From XN24 sp047921455 (GTDB lineage: Bacteria; Pseudomonadota; Gammaproteobacteria; Steroidobacterales; XN24), in contig JBLRWC010000008.1 in the NCBI GenBank assembly GCA_047921455.1, forward strand, positions 19,839-83,838: a stretch of 64,000 bases of DNA. The letters run 5' to 3'. Below the pieces are notes generated by a model. That model did no database searches. It saw only the letters and a program-made list of their open reading frames with translations, and was not told the origin of the DNA. The stretch's first letter is position 1. Each line of letters begins with the position of its first letter. This document shows, piece after piece, positions 1 to 7,720 of the stretch. A program made the translations under genes and the position numbers.

Positions 1-203
1 CAAACGGCGTCAACAGCCTGCGCTCGCCGGAACGCTCGATGGTCGTCGTGACGCATTACCAGCGCCTGCTCGATTACATCGTGCCGGACTTCGTCCATGT
101 GCTGTCTGGTGGCCGGATCGTGCGCACCGGCGGTCGCGAACTGGCCCTGGAGCTCGAGGAGCGCGGCTACGACTGGCTGCGCGAAGGAGCCGACGCGGCA
201 TGA
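1..203 (+). CDS. sufC: SufC, Fe-S assembly ATPase (3' end only)
   Basis: The first 200 bases read in one open frame as the C-terminal 66 residues of an ABC-type ATPase. The visible part has the H-loop region (VVVTHYQRLLDYI) followed by the SufC-type tail (VHVLSGGRIVRTGG...LEERGYDWL). SufC is the cytosolic ATPase of the SufBCD scaffold that builds Fe-S clusters. Its TGA stop overlaps the sufD start (ATGA), so the genes are probably translationally coupled. The Walker A and B motifs lie outside the window. Identity rests on the tail sequence and on sufD following directly. Confidence 0.93.
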   Translation, partial: NGVNSLRSPERSMVVVTHYQRLLDYIVPDFVHVLSGGRIVRTGGRELALELEERGYDWLREGADAA

Positions 204-1513
204 GTGCAGCGACCGCCCAGAGTACGGCGCCCGCGCCGGCGCTACCCGACTGGATCAACACGGCGGCCGCGGCCGCCGAGGGGCCGCATTGGCTCGCGCG
301 GCGCCGTGATGACGGGCTGGCAGCCTTCGCCGCGGCCGGGTTTCCCGGGCGGCGCGATGAAGACTGGAAATATACCGAGTTACGGATGGTCATACGGCGC
401 AGTTTCGCGGCCGACGCTGCGCCGGCGTTTACCGTCCCGGAGATTGCGGGACTGGATTGCCCCGCGCTGGTATTCATCAATGGCCGGTTGGTTGAAACCC
501 GCGGCCTGCCCGACACTGCGATCGTCCAGCCACTGGCGCAAGCCATTGCCGCCGATCACCCGGCCTGCCGCGAGTTGCTCGGCCAGGTGGCCGATCCGGG
601 CCGGCACCGCTTCGCGGCGCTGGCCACGGCGCTTTTCACCGACGGCGTGTTGCTCGATCTGCCGGACAATACCTCGCTCGAGGCGCCGCTCCGGCTCGTG
701 TTCCTGGCGGGCAGCGATGACCACCCGGCGCTGGCGTGTCCGCGCGTACTGGTGCGCGCCGGCGCGAACAGTCGCGCGACCATCATCGAGCATTATGGCG
801 CCGCGCACGGGGAAGCTTTGAGCCTGGCGGTCACCGAAATCGCGCTGGCGCCGGGCGCAAGGATTGAGCATTACCGTCTGCAGGAAGAAGCCGGCCAGGC
901 ATTTCATCTTGGTGTCCTCGCTGCCCGGCTGGAGCGAGACGCAACGCTCGTCAGCCACAATCTCGCGGTCGGCGCACGCATCGCGCGGCTCGACCTCGAT
1001 ATCGACCTGGCCGGACCGGGCGCGCAGGTTGAAATGAACGGTCTGTACGTGGTCCGCGACCGCCAGCACACCGACAGCCACACGCGTGTCGATCACAGCG
1101 TGCCCCACACCACCAGCGACGAGCTCTACCGGGGCGTGCTGGCCGGCAAGAGCCGCGCCGTGTTCAACGGCAAAGCGATCGTCCACGTCGGCGCCGCCGG
1201 TACGGATGCGACCCAGTCCAACGCCAACCTGCTGTTGTCGCCGGACGCCGAGGTCGACACCAAGCCCGAGCTGGAAATTTATGCCGATGACGTCAAGTGT
1301 GCGCATGGCGCGACCACCGGGCAGCTCGACGCCACGGCGCTGTTCTATCTGCGCTCGCGCGGCATCGACGAGGAAACCGCGAAGAGCTTGCTGACATTCG
1401 CGTTTGCCGACACAGTGCTGACCCGCATGACGCTGGACCCAGTGCGGCGGCATGCCGAACAGCTCGTCCTCGGCCGCCTGCCCGACGCCGATCGGATCAG
1501 GGAGTTCACATGA
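200..1513 (+). CDS. sufD: SufD, Fe-S cluster assembly scaffold subunit
   Basis: A 437-residue protein with the normal SufD length and layout. An N-terminal helical region (PGRRDEDWKYTEL, the typical FPTRRxExWKYT-like signature) is followed by the SufB/SufD beta-helix core. The C-terminal part contains VFNGKAIVHVGAAGTDATQ and the KPELEIYADDVKCAHGATTGQLD signature. SufD partners SufB and SufC in the SufBC2D complex on which nascent clusters form. The start overlaps the sufC stop and the stop overlaps the sufS start (ATGA), a tightly coupled operon. Confidence 0.97.
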   Translation: MSAATAQSTAPAPALPDWINTAAAAAEGPHWLARRRDDGLAAFAAAGFPGRRDEDWKYTELRMVIRRSFAADAAPAFTVPEIAGLDCPALVFINGRLVETRGLPDTAIVQPLAQAIAADHPACRELLGQVADPGRHRFAALATALFTDGVLLDLPDNTSLEAPLRLVFLAGSDDHPALACPRVLVRAGANSRATIIEHYGAAHGEALSLAVTEIALAPGARIEHYRLQEEAGQAFHLGVLAARLERDATLVSHNLAVGARIARLDLDIDLAGPGAQVEMNGLYVVRDRQHTDSHTRVDHSVPHTTSDELYRGVLAGKSRAVFNGKAIVHVGAAGTDATQSNANLLLSPDAEVDTKPELEIYADDVKCAHGATTGQLDATALFYLRSRGIDEETAKSLLTFAFADTVLTRMTLDPVRRHAEQLVLGRLPDADRIREFT

Positions 1514-2769
1514 GCGAAGCAAGCCTCCGGGCAATTGCCGACCCACCCCACGCCTTCGACGTGGAAGCCGTGCGGCAGGATTTCCCCATCTTGCACCAGC
1601 TGGTGCATGACCAGCCGCTCGCCTTTCTCGACAGCGCCGCCTCCGCGCAACGACCGGTACAGGTCATCGAGGCCATAGCGGAATACTACCGGCGTGATCA
1701 TGCCAATGTGCACCGTGGCGTCTACCAGCTCAGCCAGCGCGCCACCGCAGCTTTCGAGGGCGCGCGCGAAAAGATAGCCCGTTTCATCAACGCGGCGTCC
1801 AGCCGGGAGGTCATCTTCACGCGCGGCACTACCGAGGCCATCAACCTGGTAGCGCAGAGCTGGGGGCGCGCCAACCTCGGCCCGGGCGACGAAATTGCCA
1901 TCACCCATCTGGAGCACCACGCCAATATCGTGCCGTGGCAGATGCTCTGCGAGCAGACCGGCGCGACCCTCAAGGTCATCCCGATGACGCCGACGGGCGA
2001 ACTGGATATGGCGGCAGCGGGCGAACTCATTGGTCCGCAAACCCGCCTGCTGGCATTCGGCCATGTTTCGAACGCACTCGGCACCATCAATCCCGTCGCC
2101 GAACTGGTTGCGCTGGCTCGCTCCGCTGGCGCGCTGGTCCTGGTCGACGGGGCCCAGGGTGTCCCCCACATGCGCGTCGACGTACAGGGCCTCGACTGCG
2201 ACTTTTACGCCTTTTCCGGCCACAAGATGTTCGGTCCCACCGGTATCGGCGTACTGTGGGGCCGCGAGCAGCTGCTCAAGGCGATGCCGCCATGGCAGGG
2301 CGGCGGCGACATGATCCTGGCGGTCAGCTTCGAAAAAACCACCTACAACCAGTTGCCCTGGAAATTCGAGGCAGGTACGCCCAACATCGCCGGCGCGATC
2401 GGGCTGGGCGCCGCTGTCGATTATCTTGAACGCCTCGATTTCCAACGTGCTGCGGCCTGGGAACACGAATTGCTGGAATACGGCACAGCGGCCCTCGGGG
2501 CGGTCGAAGGCCTGCGCATCATCGGCACAGCGCCCCACAAGGCGGCGGTGATTTCCTTCTCGCTGGAGGGCGTACATCCGCACGATATCGGCACCATTGT
2601 GGATCATGCCGGGGTCGCGATCCGCACCGGCCATCATTGCGCGATGCCGGTCATGGAATACTTCGGTGTGCCTGCCACAGCTCGCGCCTCGTTCGCGTTC
2701 TACAATACGAAGGCGGAAATCGACCGGCTGGTCGCGGCGCTACGCCAGGCGCGCGAGGTGTTTGCGTGA
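1510..2769 (+). CDS. sufS: SufS-type cysteine desulfurase
   Basis: 419-residue PLP-dependent group II cysteine desulfurase that takes sulfur from L-cysteine for the Suf scaffold. The PLP lysine is in FYAFSGHKMFGPTGIG, and the catalytic cysteine is in RTGHHCAMP near residue 380. The start is the ATG overlapping the sufD stop; longer in-frame extensions would lie inside sufD. The stop overlaps the next ATG. The following gene encodes SufU, and in SufU systems that protein accepts the persulfide from SufS. No sufE is seen in the window. Confidence 0.97.
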   Translation: MSEASLRAIADPPHAFDVEAVRQDFPILHQLVHDQPLAFLDSAASAQRPVQVIEAIAEYYRRDHANVHRGVYQLSQRATAAFEGAREKIARFINAASSREVIFTRGTTEAINLVAQSWGRANLGPGDEIAITHLEHHANIVPWQMLCEQTGATLKVIPMTPTGELDMAAAGELIGPQTRLLAFGHVSNALGTINPVAELVALARSAGALVLVDGAQGVPHMRVDVQGLDCDFYAFSGHKMFGPTGIGVLWGREQLLKAMPPWQGGGDMILAVSFEKTTYNQLPWKFEAGTPNIAGAIGLGAAVDYLERLDFQRAAAWEHELLEYGTAALGAVEGLRIIGTAPHKAAVISFSLEGVHPHDIGTIVDHAGVAIRTGHHCAMPVMEYFGVPATARASFAFYNTKAEIDRLVAALRQAREVFA

Positions 2770-3212
2770 TGGATCTCGCCGACCTCTATCGCGACGTGAT
2801 CATCGATCACAACCGCAAGCCGCGAAACTTCCGCAAGATCCCGCCCCCCTGCCGTCACGCCGAGGGACTGAACCCGTTGTGCGGCGACAAGTTGCAGGTT
2901 TACCTGAAGGTCGACGCCGACGATCGTATCGAAGATGTCTCGTTCGAAGGGTCGGGCTGTGCGATTTCGATCGCCTCCGCCTCACTGATGACCGAGACCT
3001 TGTGCGGGCGGACGCGCGCCGAGGCGGAAACGCTGTTCGAGCGCATTCACGGCATGCTTACCGGGACAGAAGAGGCGGACATTGACGCCATCGGCAAACT
3101 GGCCGCCCTCGCCGGAGTCCGCGAATATCCAAGCCGCGTCAAGTGCGCCAGCCTGTGCTGGCACACGGTACACTCCGCCCTCGAGGAGGGCGGCACCGTC
3201 AGCACCGAGTAG
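2769..3212 (+). CDS. sufU: SufU, zinc-dependent sulfurtransferase partner of SufS
   Basis: 147-residue U-type protein. The three conserved cysteines are visible: NPLCGDK, GSGCAISIASASLM and VKCASLCW. A SufU-type insertion (EEADIDAIGKLAALAGVREYP) sits before the third cysteine and separates it from housekeeping IscU. Family knowledge says SufU binds zinc through these ligands and relays sulfur from SufS to SufB. Its ATG overlaps the sufS TGA. A SufU replaces SufE here, as is common outside enteric bacteria. Confidence 0.93.
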   Translation: MDLADLYRDVIIDHNRKPRNFRKIPPPCRHAEGLNPLCGDKLQVYLKVDADDRIEDVSFEGSGCAISIASASLMTETLCGRTRAEAETLFERIHGMLTGTEEADIDAIGKLAALAGVREYPSRVKCASLCWHTVHSALEEGGTVSTE

Positions 3213-3221
3213 AGAGCTTCA

Positions 3222-3773
3222 ATGTACGGACAAGACAGCGAACCCGTTACCCTGGCGCGTGATACCAAGGCCATTATCGTGCCGGCTGGCGACCAGGTCA
3301 TTCTGCGCAAGAACGCCCGCGGCCTCATTACCCAGGCGCTTGGCGGCAGTTTCACCGTCTACCTGGACGGCAACCTGTTCCGCATCGCCGGCGAAGACGC
3401 CGACGCACTCGGCAAGGAACCGGTTGCAATCCCCGAACTCGCCGAAGATGCAGCGGACGAGGACATCGAGGACCTTGTCTGGCAGCAGCTGCGCACCTGC
3501 TTCGACCCCGAGATTCCGATCAACATCGTGGATCTCGGCCTGATCTACCAGTGCAAGCTGCAGCCTCCGGACGCCGGCTTGCGCGATGTCGAGGTCGTCA
3601 TGACCCTGACCGCGCCCGGCTGCGGCATGGGCGAGGTGCTCGTCCTGGATGTGAAAGACAAACTCGAAATTATTCCGATCATTCGTGAGGCGCGCGTCGA
3701 GCTCACTTTCGACCCACCGTGGAATCGTGACATGATGTCGGAAGCGGCGAGACTACAAACGGGAATGTTCTGA
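3222..3773 (+). CDS. sufT: SufT, MIP18/DUF59-family Fe-S maturation factor
   Basis: 183 residues. The C-terminal half is a DUF59 (MIP18) domain with DPEIPINIVDLGLIYQ and the signature TLTAPGCGMGEVLVLDVKDKL. The N-terminal 75 residues (KAIIVPAGDQVILRKNARGLITQALGGSFTVY) are the extension typical of SufT proteins in suf operons. SufT is thought to help mature or deliver Fe-S clusters rather than form the core scaffold. It starts 9 bases after sufU, and its stop overlaps the next gene (TGATG). Confidence 0.93.
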   Translation: MYGQDSEPVTLARDTKAIIVPAGDQVILRKNARGLITQALGGSFTVYLDGNLFRIAGEDADALGKEPVAIPELAEDAADEDIEDLVWQQLRTCFDPEIPINIVDLGLIYQCKLQPPDAGLRDVEVVMTLTAPGCGMGEVLVLDVKDKLEIIPIIREARVELTFDPPWNRDMMSEAARLQTGMF

Positions 3774-4087
3774 TGAGTGCCTGGCATGATGTAACAGCTG
3801 AAGGCGATATCGAACCGGGCGGCTTCGCGCTGCTGGAAACCGATGACCTCACCGCCGCGGTTTTCAATATCGACGGCACGCTGTACGCAATCGAGGATGT
3901 TTGCACCCACGACGGCGCGGAGCTGGCCGGCGGGCCCGTGGTCGGCGACCAGGTCGTCTGTCCGCGGCACGGTGCACGGTTCTGCCTGCGCACGGGCCGA
4001 GCGCTCACGCCGCCCGCCTATGCCGCTGTGCAGACTTTCCCGGTCCGGATCAACAACGGCCGGGTCGAAATCGAGTTGCCGGACTAG
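3773..4087 (+). CDS. Rieske-type [2Fe-2S] ferredoxin
   Basis: 104-residue single-domain Rieske ferredoxin. The two cluster-binding motifs are CTHDGAEL (residues near 43) and CPRHGARF (near 63), the CxH...CxxH pattern. It resembles the small ferredoxins of ring-hydroxylating dioxygenases and NirD. Here it is translationally coupled to sufT at the end of a suf operon, as in several proteobacteria and actinobacteria. Its electron partner is unknown. It has no signal peptide, so it should be cytosolic. Confidence 0.93.
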   Translation: MSAWHDVTAEGDIEPGGFALLETDDLTAAVFNIDGTLYAIEDVCTHDGAELAGGPVVGDQVVCPRHGARFCLRTGRALTPPAYAAVQTFPVRINNGRVEIELPD

Positions 4088-4090
4088 CAC

Positions 4091-4585
4091 ATGTTGCGGC
4101 TGATCCTCCTGCGACACGGCAAGTCGGATTGGGACGACCACAGGCTCGATGACTTCGAGCGCCCGCTCGCGCCACGCGGCCTGCGCGATGTGCCTGAAAT
4201 GGGCCGGCGCCTCGCACAGCGCGGTGAATTGCCGGACCTCATCATGTCCAGCAGCGCCTTGCGCGCGATCACCACGGCCCGCGCAGTGGCGCGTGAACTC
4301 GGCTATCGCGAGGACCGCATCAGCAGCGAAGCCGAGCTATACCATGCCTCCGCGGCGACGATCTTGTCGTTCGTCCGGAACGCGCCTGCGGTCGGCACGC
4401 TGATGGTGGTCGGGCACAATCCCGGCATGACGGACCTCGCCAATATGCTGGCCGATTTCAGGATCGACAATATGCCCACCGCCGGGATGTTGTCCGCGGA
4501 ATTCGATGTCGCCCGCTGGGCCGACGTCGATCCAGCGCAGGCCCGCTTCGCGTGGTTCGACTACCCGAAAAAGCGACCGGCCTGA
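4091..4585 (+). CDS. SixA-like histidine phosphatase
   Basis: 164-residue histidine phosphatase superfamily protein. It has the N-terminal catalytic LLRHGKSDWDD motif, the second arginine in SSALRAITTA, and the C-terminal VGHNPGMTDL motif carrying the second catalytic histidine. This layout matches SixA phosphohistidine phosphatases. It starts 3 bases after the Rieske gene and is probably the last gene of the operon, because it converges on a minus-strand gene 7 bases beyond its stop. The physiological substrate cannot be read from sequence. Confidence 0.88.
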   Translation: MLRLILLRHGKSDWDDHRLDDFERPLAPRGLRDVPEMGRRLAQRGELPDLIMSSSALRAITTARAVARELGYREDRISSEAELYHASAATILSFVRNAPAVGTLMVVGHNPGMTDLANMLADFRIDNMPTAGMLSAEFDVARWADVDPAQARFAWFDYPKKRPA

Positions 4586-4592
4586 GTCATTC

Positions 4593-5504
4593 TCAACGAC
4601 GGCCGCGCTCGGCGCCTTCGACCTTTTCCAGGAAGCCGTCGAGCACCTCCAGGTAACGCTGCGGCTCCTCGAGGTGCGGCACGTGGGCACTTTGTTCGAA
4701 CACGACCCATTCCGAACTGCGAATGCCCCGGTAGAGCGGCGCGACGGCCGGTGGCGGGGCCAGGTCATGGCGCCCCGACAATACGAGCGTCGGGCAGCTG
4801 ATTTCCGCGAGCCGCGACATGACGTCCCAGTCCTCCAGGCGCCCGCGTGGCTCGAGTTCGTTAGGACCGAACATGGCGTTGCGCGCTTCGGGATGTGCGC
4901 GCGCGCTTTCCTGACTGCGCGCCAGGCAATCAGGCCACGGGTTCATGCGGCAAAGATGCCGGCGCAGAAAGGCGTCCACGGTGCAACAACATTCAGGGCT
5001 GGCCGTGGTACCCGCTTCGGCATGCTTTTTAAGCGGTGTGCGGACCTCCTCGGGCATGGCCGCCACGAGCCCGGCAAGCTGCCGCCGCCACTGCGGCACG
5101 CTCGCGACCGCGCTGGAGAGCACGAGGCTCTCGAGACCGGCCGGCTGCTGCAACGCGTATTCGAGCGCCAGCACCCCGCCCCAGGCATGACCGAGGATAT
5201 GGCAGCGTGCCAGTCCGCTCGCTTGGCGCACGGCGTCGAGTTCGTCGAGAAACAATTGCAGCGACCATTCCACCGCCGGCTTGGGCGGGTCGAATCCGCC
5301 GCAGCCCAACTGGTCATAAAAGACCACCTGCCGCCCGGTGGTCGACATCTCCTCGAGCGGCTGCAGGTAATCCTGCCCCCAGCCGGGTCCGCCATGGATA
5401 CACAGCAGCGGCCGGCGCGAACGACTCTCGCCGACGATCCTGAAGCGGGTTTTAAAGCCCTGGAAAGACGCAACGCCCTCCGTGGCTGAAACGAGTTCCG
5501 GCAT
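4593..5504 (-). CDS. Proline iminopeptidase-like alpha/beta hydrolase lacking the nucleophile serine
   Basis: 303 residues with an alpha/beta hydrolase fold close to the proline iminopeptidase group. The oxyanion-hole motif LCIHGGPGWG is at residues 34-43 and YDQLGCGGF near 63. The cap region and the C-terminal acid (SGRHDLAPP) and histidine (SAHVPHLEEP) positions look normal. The nucleophile elbow reads LGHAWGG, with alanine at residue 107 (codon at 5184-5186) where active members carry serine. One base change (TCC to GCC) would explain it. The protein is full length and otherwise intact, so it may be a pseudoenzyme or use another chemistry. It converges on the sixA-like gene. Confidence 0.85.
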   Translation of the reverse strand: MPELVSATEGVASFQGFKTRFRIVGESRSRRPLLCIHGGPGWGQDYLQPLEEMSTTGRQVVFYDQLGCGGFDPPKPAVEWSLQLFLDELDAVRQASGLARCHILGHAWGGVLALEYALQQPAGLESLVLSSAVASVPQWRRQLAGLVAAMPEEVRTPLKKHAEAGTTASPECCCTVDAFLRRHLCRMNPWPDCLARSQESARAHPEARNAMFGPNELEPRGRLEDWDVMSRLAEISCPTLVLSGRHDLAPPPAVAPLYRGIRSSEWVVFEQSAHVPHLEEPQRYLEVLDGFLEKVEGAERGRR

Positions 5505-5621
5505 CCGGCCGCACTCCTGTCCTGTCCCTGGGTGCGCACACAGTCGAGCTTAGGACGGCCCCGCGCTCGCGGGCATCAGGAGAGATACCGACAGGGATTG
5601 CCGCAGGCGCGTTGGCGCCGA

Positions 5622-6302
5622 TCAGCGCGGTGTGGCGTAACCCATGACGGCTACGAAATGAAAAACCGTGCCGGCAAGGACAAACAGGTGCCATATGAAG
5701 TGGCAATAGCGGAAACGATCCAGCGCATAAAATACCGCGCCGCCGGTGTAAGCCAGGCCCCCGGCGACCAGCCAGGCGAGGCCCGTGGCCGGCATACGCT
5801 CCATCAGCGGCACAATGGCGACCACGATCAGCCATCCCATGCCGAGGTAAATCGCCATGGAGAGCTTCGGCAGGCGCACGCCGCCGAATGCCTTCATCAC
5901 TACCCCGAACAACGCCACGGTCCATACCAGGCCAAATAATGTCCAGCCCCAGCCGCCGCGTAATACGCCGAGTGTGAACGGCGTGTAAGTCCCCGCGATC
6001 AACAGGAAGATGGCGCTGTGGTCGACCGTTCGCAGGATGCTCTTGACGCGCGGCCAGGGTGCGGCGTGATAGAGCGTCGACGCAAGGTAGGCCAGCATCA
6101 CGGTGGCGACAAAAACCGCCGCCCCGACCACGTCCGCCAGCCCGCCGTTGCGCGCCGCCGCGGCCAGCAGGAACGGTGTGGCGATCACCGCCGCCACGAA
6201 GCCCGCGCCATGGCTGACACTGTTGGCGAGTTCCTCGCCCATGGTCTGTGGGCGCCTGGCTGGGCGGCTGCCGGTGCTCACTGGAGAGGCATTATCTTGC
6301 AT
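5622..6302 (-). CDS. Hemolysin III family integral membrane protein (PAQR-like)
   Basis: 226 residues with seven predicted hydrophobic segments. Family motifs are EELANSVSHGAG near the N terminus, the first ligand region STLYHA, DHSAIFLLIAGTYTPF, and the C-terminal HFIWHLFVLAGTVFHF. The histidines and aspartate of these motifs form the metal site of the PAQR/hemolysin III superfamily. The start chosen is ATG at 6302; the frame extends 12 residues further upstream but that segment is not family-like. It lies 45 bases after sdaA on the same strand. The name reflects family history, and toxin activity should not be assumed. Confidence 0.9.
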   Translation of the reverse strand: MQDNASPVSTGSRPARRPQTMGEELANSVSHGAGFVAAVIATPFLLAAAARNGGLADVVGAAVFVATVMLAYLASTLYHAAPWPRVKSILRTVDHSAIFLLIAGTYTPFTLGVLRGGWGWTLFGLVWTVALFGVVMKAFGGVRLPKLSMAIYLGMGWLIVVAIVPLMERMPATGLAWLVAGGLAYTGGAVFYALDRFRYCHFIWHLFVLAGTVFHFVAVMGYATPR

Positions 6303-6347
6303 TGCACCAAAATACCTTTGCAGACGCGGACCCGTCAACCGTACTGC

Positions 6348-7706
6348 TCAACATTCCGGCACGTTCACCGCGAGGCCGCCCTGCGAAGTTTCCTTGTAGC
6401 TGGTCGACATATCGCGGCCCGTCTGCCGCATGGTCGCGATGACCTGGTCCAGGCTTACCTTGTGACTACCATCGCCGCGGAAGGCCATGCGCGCCGCATT
6501 CACCGCTTTCACCGCGCCCATGGCGTTACGCTCGATACACGGAATCTGCACCAGCCCGGCGATGGGGTCGCAAGTGAGCCCAAGGTTGTGTTCCATGCCG
6601 ATTTCAGCAGCGTTCTCGACCTGTGCATTGCTGCCGCCCATGGCGGCGACCAACCCGCCGGCCGCCATGGAGCAAGCCACTCCGACCTCGCCCTGGCAAC
6701 CCATTTCCGCACCCGAAATCGACGCGTTTTTCTTGTAGAGAATGGCGATCGCGCCGGCCGTCAACAGGAATCGAACCGTGCCATCCTCATCGGCGCCACT
6801 GACGAAACGGCGGTAGTAGTGCAAGACCGCGGGGATAATTCCCGCCGCGCCGTTGGTGGGCGCCGTGACGATACGCCCACCGGCCGCATTTTCCTCGTTG
6901 ACCGCCAGCGCGTAAGCATTGACCCAGTCCATAAAGTCGCCGGCCGCGCCCTCGCCGCACAATTCACGATACAGGCGCGGCGCCCGTCGCGGCACTTTCA
7001 ATACGCCGGGCAACACGCCCTCGGCCTCGAAGCCGGCTCGGACGCACTCTTTCATCACCTGCCAGAGTTCGAGCAGTTGCGCGCGGGTCTCGGCCGCCGG
7101 ACGCCAGGCCGCCTCGTTGGCCAGCACCAACTCGTCGACGCGCATATCGTGACGGCGGCACTGCTCGAGCAACTCGACGGCGTTTTCAAACGGAAACGGC
7201 ACCGCGACCGTCGTGCCCGCCTGGGCATCGGCCTCGTCGCCGCGCGCAATGAATCCGCCACCAAGCGAATAGAACGTTTCACTGGCCAGCTGTTCGCCGG
7301 CTGCATCAAACGCGCTGAACCGCATGCCGTTCGTGTGCCGCGGCAGAACCTGTTCACGGTGAAACAACAGGTCCATCGGCTCGTCGAAGCTAATCTCCCG
7401 CTCGCCGAGGAGCTGCAAGCGCCCCGCGTCCCGAATCCGCGCGAGCCGCGCCTCGACCGTTGCCGGCACCAGCGTCCTCGGGATCTCACCTTCGAGTCCA
7501 AGCAGGATTGCGCGGTCGGTACAGTGGCCCTTGCCGGTCAGCGCCAGCGAGCCATACAACTGTACGCCGACACGCTCGATGCGCCCGAATATTCCCGCCT
7601 CGCGCGCGTCCAGCAGAAATTGCCGGGCGGCCAGCATCGGCCCCATGGTGTGAGAGCTGGACGGCCCGACGCCGATCTTGATGAGGTCAAAAATACTGAT
7701 GGCCAC
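6348..7706 (-). CDS. sdaA: L-serine ammonia-lyase (iron-sulfur type)
   Basis: About 452 residues of the single-chain [4Fe-4S] L-serine dehydratase that converts serine to pyruvate and ammonia. The N terminus has SIFDLIKIGVGPSSSHTMGP. Conserved cluster cysteines are seen in GAEMGCQGEVGVACSMAAG and LTCDPIAGLVQIPCIERNAMG. The start is taken as GTG at 7706, which gives the usual N terminus and follows a GAGAGG element 10-15 bases upstream; a TTG at 7724 would add six residues. It follows putA by 14 bases, so the two are probably co-transcribed. Confidence 0.95.
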   Translation of the reverse strand: MAISIFDLIKIGVGPSSSHTMGPMLAARQFLLDAREAGIFGRIERVGVQLYGSLALTGKGHCTDRAILLGLEGEIPRTLVPATVEARLARIRDAGRLQLLGEREISFDEPMDLLFHREQVLPRHTNGMRFSAFDAAGEQLASETFYSLGGGFIARGDEADAQAGTTVAVPFPFENAVELLEQCRRHDMRVDELVLANEAAWRPAAETRAQLLELWQVMKECVRAGFEAEGVLPGVLKVPRRAPRLYRELCGEGAAGDFMDWVNAYALAVNEENAAGGRIVTAPTNGAAGIIPAVLHYYRRFVSGADEDGTVRFLLTAGAIAILYKKNASISGAEMGCQGEVGVACSMAAGGLVAAMGGSNAQVENAAEIGMEHNLGLTCDPIAGLVQIPCIERNAMGAVKAVNAARMAFRGDGSHKVSLDQVIATMRQTGRDMSTSYKETSQGGLAVNVPEC

Positions 7707-7720
7707 AGCGGCAGCGCCTC

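Noticed and set aside
380..1546. Long antisense frames opposite sufD, sufS and other genes
   Set aside because: They are arginine/glycine-rich, lack family motifs and follow the high GC3 of the sense genes; such shadows occur across the whole window.
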